Assembly: GCA_020636105.1 (NCBI GenBank)
Contig: JACJYL010000001.1
Coordinates: forward strand, 2,852,001-2,916,000
DNA: 64,000 nucleotides
Direction: 5' to 3'
Source of the DNA: Lewinellaceae bacterium
GTDB taxonomy: Bacteria > Bacteroidota > Bacteroidia > Chitinophagales > Saprospiraceae
In this document: one piece after another, positions 17,292-26,281 of the stretch
Layout of the letters: each line of letters starts with the position of its first letter
Numbering within the stretch: position 1 is the stretch's first letter
Program-made: the position numbers and the translations under genes
The notes under the pieces: generated by a model
What the model saw: only the letters and a program-made list of their open reading frames with translations
What the model was told of the DNA's origin: nothing
Databases searched by the model: none

Positions 17292-18974
17292 ATGAAAAAT
17301 TTAAGCACCTTATTCAACTTGCTCCTGTTTTTTTCAGGAGCCCTGTTGGCCCAATCAGGCGAACTGGATCCTTCTTTTGCCGATAATGGAATTTTCGCCT
17401 GGGATATAAACGGGCAACATGACGTCCCAAACGGTATGGCCATCCAGGAAGATGGTAAAATGGTTTTTATGCTATCCCTGGATTATCCAACTGTTTTTAA
17501 TTTCGACGTTGCCATTGTTCGCCTCAACCAGGACGGATCCATTGATTCCACCTTCGCAGAAAATGGCATTTACCACTACATCAATCCCGCAGCCACTGAT
17601 CTGGGCTATGGCATCCAGGTACTGGACGATGGAAAAATTCTGGCTTCAGGGGCGCATGGAACCAGCAATGCCAACCCGGAAATGCTCCTGATCAAATTAA
17701 ATCCCGACGGGACGCCGGACGAGACCTTTGGCAACAACGGTATTGTAATCCAACCCATCGGGACCAGTGAGGATTATGCGTTCTGCTTTTCTTTAACGGC
17801 CGAGGGAAAAATCATTGCAGGAGGCATCAGTTACCTGCCCGGTTACAACTACCAAAGAAATGTCGTTTGCCGGTTTAATGCCAATGGCAGCCTGGACTCT
17901 ACCTTTGCGGATAACGGCGTGTTCCTCTGGAACGATAATATGACTCATAACGACATACTAGATGTAGCCGTCACAGAAGAGGGGGATATCCTGGCCTGTG
18001 GCATGAGTGCCCCGGCAGGAACCGATCGTCTTTCCATTTATAAAATTTTGGAAGATGGCAGTGCTCTGGATTCCACTTTTGCCACCAATGGAGAATTGCT
18101 GGCTCCTTTTCAAGGCAAGGCTTACGGCATTATTATCCATTCTAATGGCAACATACTTATCGCAGGCAACAACACCAATGTCAATGGTAGCGACCTCCTG
18201 GTTTTGGCCTACCGACAGGATGGTTCTCCTAATTTAGATTTTGGGCAGGATGGCATTTTTATCATTGATGCGAACATCAATGATTATGCCAGTGCCTTAA
18301 TAGAACAACCCGACGGAAAAGTAATAGCCGTAGGTTCATCAGGAGGCGCCTTCCTTTCGCTCCCTCCCGGAGGTTTTTTCTCCGTCAGAATGGATGCCAT
18401 GGGCAACCTGGATACTTCCTGGGGCGGAACAGGTTATGTGACGACGGCAATGTCAACGGGAATAGGATCCAGGGCGCTGGATGTTGCGTTACAGGCAGAC
18501 GGGAAAGTAGTGCTTGCCGGAGCATGGGCAAATGACCAGGGCAACGACATGATGGTCATAAGATACGGAAATTTCATCGACGCTGACATGGATGGTTATG
18601 GATTGGAGGAGGACTGTAATGACAATGTTTTTGCCATCAACCCCGGAGCAGAAGAAATTCCCAATAATGAAATCGATGAAGATTGTGACGGCATGGATTT
18701 AATGGTGGGCCTCCATGAAACTGCTTTGGCTCAACAATTCAACGTTTATCCTAATCCAACCAACAATACCGTTAATATTGATTTTGACCAAGCTTCGTTT
18801 ACCATCGAGTTTATTGAAATCTATGACTATCAAGGTAAAAAAGTCGAAAATATTACCGAGATCTCCGCTAATAATAATATTACCATTGACCTTTCCGACT
18901 TCCCTAAGGGCTTATGGGTATTAACTTTTCATACGAATGCCGGAATTTTCGGAAAACGTGTGGTAAAAATTTAA
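17292..18974 (+). CDS. secreted delta-60 repeat protein with MopE motif and T9SS domain (paralogue 1)
   Basis: This 560-aa protein has a signal peptide (MKNLSTLFNLLLFFSGALLAQ). About seven delta-60 repeats follow, recognisable by LDPSFADNG, DSTFAENG, DETFGNNG, DSTFADNG and DSTFATNG alternating with EDGKM/DDGKI/DGKVV strands; these probably build a beta-propeller. Near residues 430-460 is one MopE-type acidic motif (DADMDGYG...DCNDN...AINPGAEEIPN...DEDCDG), likely a calcium- or metal-binding loop. The C-terminus is a T9SS type A domain (VYPNPTNNTVNIDF to KRVVKI). It is closely related to the gene at 26282-28225, and the two bracket a PKD protein and a giant repeat protein. Surface location is inferred; ligand and function are unknown. 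Confidence 0.85.
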   Translation: MKNLSTLFNLLLFFSGALLAQSGELDPSFADNGIFAWDINGQHDVPNGMAIQEDGKMVFMLSLDYPTVFNFDVAIVRLNQDGSIDSTFAENGIYHYINPAATDLGYGIQVLDDGKILASGAHGTSNANPEMLLIKLNPDGTPDETFGNNGIVIQPIGTSEDYAFCFSLTAEGKIIAGGISYLPGYNYQRNVVCRFNANGSLDSTFADNGVFLWNDNMTHNDILDVAVTEEGDILACGMSAPAGTDRLSIYKILEDGSALDSTFATNGELLAPFQGKAYGIIIHSNGNILIAGNNTNVNGSDLLVLAYRQDGSPNLDFGQDGIFIIDANINDYASALIEQPDGKVIAVGSSGGAFLSLPPGGFFSVRMDAMGNLDTSWGGTGYVTTAMSTGIGSRALDVALQADGKVVLAGAWANDQGNDMMVIRYGNFIDADMDGYGLEEDCNDNVFAINPGAEEIPNNEIDEDCDGMDLMVGLHETALAQQFNVYPNPTNNTVNIDFDQASFTIEFIEIYDYQGKKVENITEISANNNITIDLSDFPKGLWVLTFHTNAGIFGKRVVKI

Positions 18975-18994
18975 ACTATTTAAGGTGCTTTTAT

Positions 18995-19034
18995 CCGGGC
19001 TGCAAACAATCCTGTTAAAGATTGTGCAGTCCGG
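18995..19034 (+). terminator. hairpin downstream of delta-60 gene 1
   Basis: CCGGGCTGCAAACAATC (18995-19011) pairs with GATTGTGCAGTCCGG (19020-19034) with two small interruptions. The T-tract after it (TATTTT) is weak, so termination may be partial before the next gene at 19073. Confidence 0.45.
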
Positions 19035-19072
19035 TATTTTCCAATGATAGGTATACCTAAAACGTTTACATT

Positions 19073-21019
19073 ATGTTAGCTCAAAAATATGTACTTTTTT
19101 TAACCATTGTACTTGCTGCATCCGGCATAACAAAAGGACAAAACCTTATTGCCGATCCCGGTTTTGAAAACTGGGACGGATCATTCGGATGGTCTCCGGG
19201 TTCCCTTTCCGGTCTTTATGATTGGTACGAAGCCAATGGAACAGCTGATTATCATAACCAGGATCCTATGTTCAACGGGTCAAATCTTACCGGCCTGGAA
19301 GATTGCCCGCTGGGAGAAGGAAATACCAATTGTGGTTTCCCCTATGAAGGCCAGGGTGTTTTAGGATGCTGGAAAGGCAATGGCCCTGATGGCTCAAGGG
19401 AATGGGCTGGTACTCAATTAATTGAGCCCATGGTTGCGGGCGGCTGTTATAAGATTTCTTTTTGGATCCAAAACAAAAAAGACCATCCGGATAAATTGCT
19501 GGCAACCAACCAGTGGGGGATGTTCTTCAATCATACTCAAATTCCTTTTTTCAACCCCAACCTCACCAACTTTGCCGCTATGTCTGACCATTGGGTAGCT
19601 TGCGAACAAATTATCGATGGCAGTGATTGGGTGAAAGTCGAATTTGACTACCAGGCCAGTGAGGCTTTTGAATTTGCCTATATCGGTTTTATGGGGGATT
19701 ATGCCACTTCTTCCAATATTATCTACAACAGCGACTACCTTTTGGGACCCTATGTCTGGATTGACGAGGTCATCGTCGAAAGAATTGATCCACAGCTTGC
19801 CCTCTCCGATGATATTTCAATTTGCATGGGGGAGAGTGTGACCCTTGAAGCAATTTCTAATTTTCCGGTCCTCTGGGAAGACAATCAGAGTAATGCCATT
19901 TCCCGAACAGTAAACCCGGAACATACGACGACTTTTTATGTGCAGACACAGGATAGCACTTTATGCTCGGTAAGAGATTCTATTGTAGTAACCGTTGTTG
20001 GAGACCAGCTGGTCAATTTCATGGGTGTTTCTATTTGCGATGGCGCGGATCCGGTTATCCTCGACCCAACCATAACCAGCGGCTCCTGGAGCGGACCAGG
20101 CATAATTGATGAAAACCAGGGGCTTTTTGATCCTGTTTTGGCAGGGATTGGCGATCATTACATCATCTATGATTCAGCCGATGACTGTAGCGAAAACTTT
20201 ACCATGCATGTTGAAGTTTCTCCTCCTCCTGTGATCGATTTTGAGGCAGATGTCCTGGAAGGTTGCCCGCCCCTCGAAGTTCAGTTTAATGATTTAAGTG
20301 CTGTTTCGGGTATTGCTTATACCTGGGATTTTGGAAACGGTGCCATGAGTAATGAATTATTGGCAACATCGACCGTTTACCCTGAGTCAGGAAATTTTGA
20401 CGTAAGCCTGGAGGTCGTATATTCTGAAAACTGTAAAAGCAGCCAAACCATACCGGGCCTCATTGAGGTTTCGGCCCCCCCCGTAGCCGATTTTACCTAT
20501 TCCCCTGCGCATCCTTCTAACCTGAGCCCTGAAGTTCACTTTTTTGATGCTTCAACAGGCCTTCTGTCGGAATGGTTATGGGATTTTGGCAATGGAACCA
20601 CCAGCGATAAAAATAATGCCAATACTGCATTTGTTATGCCGGGAATTTATGAGGTCCAGTTGCTGGTTACTTCTTCGAACGGCTGCAGGGATTCCATTTC
20701 ACGCAATGTAACGGTTAACAGCATTGTCAATTTTTATGTGCCCAATGTTTTTTCTCCTAACGACGATGGCATCCACGATTTATTTGAAGTATTCACGGTG
20801 GGCCCTTTAAAAGATTACAAAATGACCATATTCAACCGGTGGGGTGGTATGGTTTTTCAAAGCAATGATAAAAATACCTCATGGGATGGTGATCTGCCAA
20901 ACGGTGAAAAAGCTGAAACCGGGGTTTACACCTATTCCATTGAATATGAATACCTTGGACTAACACCAGAAGCCTCTTTTTCCGGCGTTCAGCGGGGAGA
21001 TGTAATGGTAATCAGATAG
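19073..21019 (+). CDS. secreted PKD-domain protein with gliding-motility-type (T9SS type B) C-terminus
   Basis: This 648-aa protein starts with a signal peptide (LAQKYVLFLTIVLAASGITKGQ). The N-terminal ~220 residues resemble a galactose-binding/jelly-roll surface module (LIADPGFENWDG, CYKISFWIQNK). Ig-like segments follow, then two PKD domains (YTWDFGNGAMSN near residue 420; WLWDFGNGTTSD near 510). The last ~90 residues match the gliding-motility-associated C-terminal domain (FYVPNVFSPNDDGIHDLFEV, MTIFNRWGGMVFQS, WDG, TGVYTY), the type B T9SS signal that usually works with a dedicated PorP/SprF-like partner. No such partner is in this window. It lies between delta-60 gene 1 and the tandem-repeat gene on the same strand. 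Confidence 0.85.
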   Translation: MLAQKYVLFLTIVLAASGITKGQNLIADPGFENWDGSFGWSPGSLSGLYDWYEANGTADYHNQDPMFNGSNLTGLEDCPLGEGNTNCGFPYEGQGVLGCWKGNGPDGSREWAGTQLIEPMVAGGCYKISFWIQNKKDHPDKLLATNQWGMFFNHTQIPFFNPNLTNFAAMSDHWVACEQIIDGSDWVKVEFDYQASEAFEFAYIGFMGDYATSSNIIYNSDYLLGPYVWIDEVIVERIDPQLALSDDISICMGESVTLEAISNFPVLWEDNQSNAISRTVNPEHTTTFYVQTQDSTLCSVRDSIVVTVVGDQLVNFMGVSICDGADPVILDPTITSGSWSGPGIIDENQGLFDPVLAGIGDHYIIYDSADDCSENFTMHVEVSPPPVIDFEADVLEGCPPLEVQFNDLSAVSGIAYTWDFGNGAMSNELLATSTVYPESGNFDVSLEVVYSENCKSSQTIPGLIEVSAPPVADFTYSPAHPSNLSPEVHFFDASTGLLSEWLWDFGNGTTSDKNNANTAFVMPGIYEVQLLVTSSNGCRDSISRNVTVNSIVNFYVPNVFSPNDDGIHDLFEVFTVGPLKDYKMTIFNRWGGMVFQSNDKNTSWDGDLPNGEKAETGVYTYSIEYEYLGLTPEASFSGVQRGDVMVIR

Positions 21020-21112
21020 CCAGGGGTGTTTTAACACTTGCACAAAAACGCCATCATTCTTAAACACTACCTAAAACAAAAATTATTATCAATCAACAAA
21101 TTTTTTAAAATT

Positions 21113-24100
21113 ATGAGACTATTTCTACTTTTTTCACTAATGCTTCTGGGCATGTTTTCGTCGGCCGCGTTGATCGGGCAAACGGCAACTGTGCACGTAC
21201 AAGATGATGCAGCTACCGCTATAGTAGGTGCTTCTGTAACGCTAAACACAACAATCGTTCTTACTGACGATAGCGGAGATGCCATTTTTGCCGGATTAGC
21301 CGACGGAGATTACGCGTATACTGTTACTGCAGATTGTTATGTGGCTGGTGCTGGTGTTATAACTATTGCGGGTGCTGATAATTCAGATACCACAGTACTG
21401 TCATTAAGTACCTCCAATGATTTGTTCATTAATTTACTCCCTCCGGGTGGGTTTGGTTTTCCTCCATCAGGCGTAACCGTGCGTCTATACAATGATGATC
21501 TGTCTTATGATGAAACACTGGTTACCGGTGGGTTTACTGTTTTTTCAAATGTGCCTTACGGTACTTACAACTATACCCTTTCCCAGGATTGTAAACAAAC
21601 GGTAACCGGTACGACTACTGTAGAGTGTACTCCCGGTGATATTGACGCCCTGGTGGCTGAATTTGGCGTGAATCAAACAACCAATGATTTGTTCATCAAT
21701 TTAGTTCCTCCGGGTGGTTTTGGTTTTCCTCCATCAGGCGTAACCGTGCGTCTATACAATGATGATCTGTCTTATGACGAAACACTGGTTACCGGTGGGT
21801 TTACTGTTTTTTCAAATGTGCCTTACGGCACCTATAACTACACGCTTTCCCAGGATTGTAAAGAAACTGTTGAAGGTACGACTACTGTTGAGTGTACGCC
21901 CGGTGATATTGACGCCCTGGTGGCTGAATTTGGCGTGAATCAAACAACCAATGATTTGTTTATCAATTTAGTTCCTCCGGGTGGGTTTGGTTTTCCTCCA
22001 ACAGGCGTAACCGTGCGTCTATACAATGATGATCTGTCTTATGACGAAACACTGGTTACCGGTGGGTTTACTGTATTTACTGATGTCCCTTACGGTACTT
22101 ACAACTATACCCTTTCTCAGGATTGTAAAGAAACTGTTGAAGGTACGACTACTGTAGAGTGTACCCCGGGTGATATTGACGCCCTGGTGGCTGAATTTGG
22201 CGTGAATCAAACAACCAATGATTTGTTCATCAATTTAGTTCCTCCGGGTGGTTTTGGTTTTCCTCCATCAGGCGTAACCGTGCGTCTATACAATGATGAT
22301 CTGTCTTATGACGAAACACTGGTTACCGGTGGATTTACTGTATTTACTGATGTCCCTTACGGTACTTACAACTATACCCTTTCTCAGGATTGTAAACAAA
22401 CGGTAACCGGTACGACTACTGTAGAGTGTACTCCCGGTGATATTGACGCCCTGGTGGCTGAATTTGGTATCAATCAAACAACCAATGATTTGTTCATCAA
22501 TTTAGTTCCTCCGGGTGGGTTTGGTTTTCCTCCAACAGGCGTAACCGTGCGTCTATACAATGATGATCTGTCTTATGACGAAACACTGGTTACCGGTGGA
22601 TTTACTGTTTTTTCAAATGTCCCTTACGGTACTTACAACTATACCCTCTCTCAGGATTGTAAAGAAACTGTTGAAGGTACGACTACTGTAGAGTGTACCC
22701 CGGGTGATATTGACGCCCTGGTGGCTGAATTTGGTATCAATCAAACAACCAATGATTTGTTCATCAATTTAGTTCCTCCGGGTGGCTTTGGTTTTCCTCC
22801 ATCAGGCGTAACCGTGCGTCTATACAATGATGATCTGTCTTATGACGAAACACTGGTTACCGGTGGGTTTACTGTTTTTTCAAATGTCCCTTACGGTACT
22901 TACAACTATACCCTTTCCCAGGATTGTAAACAAACGGTAACCGGTACGACTACTGTAGAGTGTACTCCCGGTGATATTGACGCCCTGGTTGCTGAATTTG
23001 GTATCAATCAAACAACCAATGATTTGTTCATCAATTTAGTTCCTCCGGGTGGTTTTGGTTTTCCTCCATCAGGCGTAACCGTGCGTCTATACAATGATGA
23101 TCTGTCTTACGACCAAACACTGGTTACCGGTGGGTTTACTGTATTTACTGATGTCCCTTACGGTACTTACAACTATACCCTTTCCCAGGATTGTAAACAA
23201 ACGGTAACCGGTACGACTACTGTAGAGTGTACTCCCGGTGATATTGACGCCCTGGTGGCTGAATTTGGCGTGAATCAAACAACCAATGATTTGTTTATCA
23301 ATTTAGTTCCTCCGGGTGGGTTTGGTTTTCCTCCAACAGGCGTAACCGTGCGTCTATACAATGATGATCTGTCTTATGACGAAACACTGGTTACCGGTGG
23401 GTTTACTGTTTTTTCAAATGTCCCTTACGGTACTTACAACTATACCCTTTCTAAAAATTGTAAACAAACGGTTACAGGAACGACTACCGTAGAGTGTACT
23501 CCCGGTGATATTGACGCCCTGGTTGCTGAATTTGGTCTTAATCAAACAACCAATGGCCTTCTATTCCAGATATTACCTATAGGTGGTTTTGATATTGCTA
23601 TTAACAATGCATCTATTCGTGTATGGAACGATGATTTAACTGTTGACCAAACGATTACTTCAAGTGATTACAACTTGTTCCCAGACCTTCCTTTTGGCAC
23701 CTATAACTATTCAGTTACCAAAGACTGTTACGCAACTGTTACTGGAACCACTACGGTAGATTGTGCTATAGATGTTGATGGCAACCCTGAATACAACAGT
23801 CAGGTGGTAGAATTGACGCTTATTACTACTCCAAGCACTATTAACAGTTTAGTGTTCTATGTATTGCCTCCAGGTGGTTTAGGTTTTGGTATTAATGGTG
23901 CATCGATCCGTGTATGGAATGATGATTTTACTGTTGATCAAACAATTATTTCCAGCGGTTACAACTTGTTTGCCGACCTTCCATATGGTAATTATCACTA
24001 TTCAGTTTCTAAAGACTGTAACGTAACTGTTACGGGTATTACTATTGTAGATTGTGCTGTAGATGTTGATGGCAACCCTGACTTCGTGAGTCAGGTGGTA

Positions 24101-25990
24101 GAATTGGGACCCACTACTACTAACAATGTTTTCTTCTTTGTAGGCAATTTCTTCCAGGAACCTGATTGCACCATTACGGTTACCAATACGGAAACTTTCG
24201 AGCAGACTTCTATCACAGGACAAAATATCCTCGGTGATTACATTGTTGAAAATCTGCCTTATGGTACTTATAACTATACAGTAAGTAAAGATTGTTTCGT
24301 TAGTCAAACCGGTCAAGTAGTGGTGGATTGCCAACCTAATGACGGCGAAGGCAACCAATTAGGCAATGCCGTTTTCTTAGGAGATATGGTGCCGAACACA
24401 ACCAACAATGTTTTCTTCTTTGTGGGCAATTTCTTCCAGGAACCTGATTGCACCATTACCGTTACCAATACGGAAACTTTCGAACAGACCTCTATCACGG
24501 GATTAGATATCCTGGGTAGTTATGTTGTAGAGAACCTGCCTTACGGAACGTATAATTATACCGTAAGCAAAGATTGTTTCGTTAGTCAAACCGGTCAAGT
24601 GGTGGTGGATTGCCAACCTAATGACGGCGAAGGCAACCAATTAGGCAATGCCGTTTTCTTAGGGGATATGGTGCCTAATACAACCAACAATGTTTTCTTC
24701 TTTGTGGGCAATTTCTTCCAGGAGCCTGATTGCACCATTACCGTTACCAATACGGAAACTTTCGAACAGACCTCTATCACTGGGCTAGATATCCTGGGTA
24801 GTTATGTTGTAGAGAACCTGCCTTACGGAACGTATAATTATACCGTAAGCAAAGATTGTTTCGTTAGTCAAACCGGTCAAGTGGTGGTGGATTGCCAACC
24901 TAATGACGGCGAAGGCAACCAATTAGGCAATACCGTTTTCTTAGGGGACATGGTTCCTAATACAACCAACAATGTTTTCTTCTTTGTCGGTAATTTCTTC
25001 AATGAGCCTGATTGCACCATTACCGTTACCAATACGGAAACTTTCGAACAGACCTCTATCACAGGACTAGATATCCTGGGTAGTTATGTTGTAGAGAATT
25101 TGCCTTATGGTACGTATAATTATACCGTAAGCAAAGATTGTTTCGTTAGTCAAACCGGCCAGGTCGTCGTCGATTGCCAGCCTAATGACAATCAGGGAAA
25201 TCCACAAGGCAATGTTGTTTTCTTAGGGGACATGGTACCTAATACAACCAACAATGTTTTCTTCTTTGTCGGTAATTTCTTCAATGAGCCGGATTGTACT
25301 ATTACCGTGACCAATACGGAAACTTCCGAGCAGACTTCTATCACAGGGCTAGATATCCTGGGTAGTTATGTTGTTGAGAACCTGCCTTACGGAACGTATA
25401 ATTATACCGTAAGCAAAGATTGTTTCGTTAGTCAAACCGGCCAGGTCGTCGTCGATTGCCAGCCTAATGACAATCAGGGAAATCCACAAGGCAATGTTGT
25501 TTCCTTAGGGGACATGGTGCCTATTACCGTTGACAATTCAGTTACACAAGTGGATGGAACCTTAACGGCCAATGCAACCGGATTGACCTACCAATGGACT
25601 TTGTGTGATGGAACGGAAATCGAAGGAGAGACCAATGCCTCTTTTACTCCAACAGTAACCGGAGACTATGCAGTAGTCGTTACGGATGGTAATTGTTCTT
25701 CTACTTCTGAATGCATTACCGTAATGGTTAATGGAACAACCTCTTTAAATGCCGGCGATCTGTCTTTTTATCCAAATCCGGTTCAGGATGAGTTAACAAT
25801 CGATTTCGAGAAAATGGTAAGTGATGTTAAGGTACGTGTCTTTAACATTAATGGACAGCTGATGTTTACTCAAGATTTTCCGGAAACGGAGATGATTAAA
25901 CTGGATATGTCAAAACTAATTCCCGGAACTTATATGCTTGACTTAACAGTTAAGGGAGAAAGTTTAAAAACTTCCATTATAAAAATGTAA
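21113..25990 (+). CDS. giant tandem-repeat surface protein with T9SS C-terminal domain
   Basis: This 1625-aa protein starts at 21113, where a signal peptide begins (MRLFLLFSLMLLGMFSSAALIGQ). Residues ~24-100 form a transthyretin-like/CarboxypepD_reg-like module. Eight 89-aa repeats occupy residues 101-812 (VTVRLYNDDLSYDETLVTGG core, ending in the FGVNQT type), two divergent 95/96-aa repeats 813-1003, and five 94-aa repeats 1004-1473 (NNVFFFVGNFF core). All share PYGTYNYT and a C-x11-C pair, suggesting a common beta-sandwich with a conserved disulfide. An Ig-like segment (TYQWTLCDGTE) and a T9SS type A domain (FYPNPVQDELTIDF to SIIKM) follow. The architecture is that of a long stalk or adhesin; that role is inferred. 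The repeats are nearly identical at DNA level, so repeat number may vary between strains or be misassembled. Confidence 0.85.
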   Translation: MRLFLLFSLMLLGMFSSAALIGQTATVHVQDDAATAIVGASVTLNTTIVLTDDSGDAIFAGLADGDYAYTVTADCYVAGAGVITIAGADNSDTTVLSLSTSNDLFINLLPPGGFGFPPSGVTVRLYNDDLSYDETLVTGGFTVFSNVPYGTYNYTLSQDCKQTVTGTTTVECTPGDIDALVAEFGVNQTTNDLFINLVPPGGFGFPPSGVTVRLYNDDLSYDETLVTGGFTVFSNVPYGTYNYTLSQDCKETVEGTTTVECTPGDIDALVAEFGVNQTTNDLFINLVPPGGFGFPPTGVTVRLYNDDLSYDETLVTGGFTVFTDVPYGTYNYTLSQDCKETVEGTTTVECTPGDIDALVAEFGVNQTTNDLFINLVPPGGFGFPPSGVTVRLYNDDLSYDETLVTGGFTVFTDVPYGTYNYTLSQDCKQTVTGTTTVECTPGDIDALVAEFGINQTTNDLFINLVPPGGFGFPPTGVTVRLYNDDLSYDETLVTGGFTVFSNVPYGTYNYTLSQDCKETVEGTTTVECTPGDIDALVAEFGINQTTNDLFINLVPPGGFGFPPSGVTVRLYNDDLSYDETLVTGGFTVFSNVPYGTYNYTLSQDCKQTVTGTTTVECTPGDIDALVAEFGINQTTNDLFINLVPPGGFGFPPSGVTVRLYNDDLSYDQTLVTGGFTVFTDVPYGTYNYTLSQDCKQTVTGTTTVECTPGDIDALVAEFGVNQTTNDLFINLVPPGGFGFPPTGVTVRLYNDDLSYDETLVTGGFTVFSNVPYGTYNYTLSKNCKQTVTGTTTVECTPGDIDALVAEFGLNQTTNGLLFQILPIGGFDIAINNASIRVWNDDLTVDQTITSSDYNLFPDLPFGTYNYSVTKDCYATVTGTTTVDCAIDVDGNPEYNSQVVELTLITTPSTINSLVFYVLPPGGLGFGINGASIRVWNDDFTVDQTIISSGYNLFADLPYGNYHYSVSKDCNVTVTGITIVDCAVDVDGNPDFVSQVVELGPTTTNNVFFFVGNFFQEPDCTITVTNTETFEQTSITGQNILGDYIVENLPYGTYNYTVSKDCFVSQTGQVVVDCQPNDGEGNQLGNAVFLGDMVPNTTNNVFFFVGNFFQEPDCTITVTNTETFEQTSITGLDILGSYVVENLPYGTYNYTVSKDCFVSQTGQVVVDCQPNDGEGNQLGNAVFLGDMVPNTTNNVFFFVGNFFQEPDCTITVTNTETFEQTSITGLDILGSYVVENLPYGTYNYTVSKDCFVSQTGQVVVDCQPNDGEGNQLGNTVFLGDMVPNTTNNVFFFVGNFFNEPDCTITVTNTETFEQTSITGLDILGSYVVENLPYGTYNYTVSKDCFVSQTGQVVVDCQPNDNQGNPQGNVVFLGDMVPNTTNNVFFFVGNFFNEPDCTITVTNTETSEQTSITGLDILGSYVVENLPYGTYNYTVSKDCFVSQTGQVVVDCQPNDNQGNPQGNVVSLGDMVPITVDNSVTQVDGTLTANATGLTYQWTLCDGTEIEGETNASFTPTVTGDYAVVVTDGNCSSTSECITVMVNGTTSLNAGDLSFYPNPVQDELTIDFEKMVSDVKVRVFNINGQLMFTQDFPETEMIKLDMSKLIPGTYMLDLTVKGESLKTSIIKM
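21413..23548 (+). repeat. eight tandem 267-bp coding repeats
   Basis: Exactly eight 267-bp units, beginning at the SNDLF/TNDLF codons, with very high identity and no length change. Variable sites (PPSG/PPTG, SNV/TDV, KQTVTG/KETVEG, GVNQT/GINQT) are shuffled between units rather than following neighbour order. Confidence 0.95.
24122..25531 (+). repeat. five tandem 282-bp coding repeats
   Basis: Five 282-bp units encode 94 residues each, starting NNVFFF. Units 1-3 have QEP and GEGNQLGN; units 4-5 have NEP and NQGNPQGN, so the array grew in at least two steps. The last unit ends PITV instead of PNTT, where the array passes into the next domain. Confidence 0.95.
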
Positions 25991-26007
25991 ATTATTGAAT
26001 AAGAGCT

Positions 26008-26057
26008 CATGCCGGATTTTGTCAGAACGGACAAAATTCGGCATGGCTTCTTTTTTT
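26008..26057 (+). terminator. rho-independent terminator after the repeat gene
   Basis: CATGCCGGATTTTGTC (26008-26023) pairs with GACAAAATTCGGCATG (26030-26045) around a 6-base loop with one G/T mismatch, followed by seven T's at 26051-26057. Confidence 0.85.
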
Positions 26058-26281
26058 CGTTAATCAGTGTTCATTATTCAAAAAAAGATTAAACCATCGA
26101 TTAACGGAAGCCGGATTTAGCCGTTTTACTGTAAACTTTTGTTACCCGGCATTAAATATTCCCCATTTATTATCAGCCAATATACGCTTCAAATTTAATC
26201 CGTATTGAACCAAAACGAAAAGCTCATTATTTTCACAGCACCATGCTCTGTTCCCTTTGGCCGAGCAGTAATTTAAAAGTT

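Noticed and set aside
22019..25062. Minus-strand open frames of about 60 aa repeated at 267- or 282-bp spacing
   Set aside because: They are antisense frames created by the coding repeats; their periodicity is that of the plus-strand gene.
21413..25531. CRISPR-like regular repeats
   Set aside because: The units are 267 and 282 bp, in frame, and encode a continuous secreted protein. There are no short repeats with variable spacers and no cas genes.
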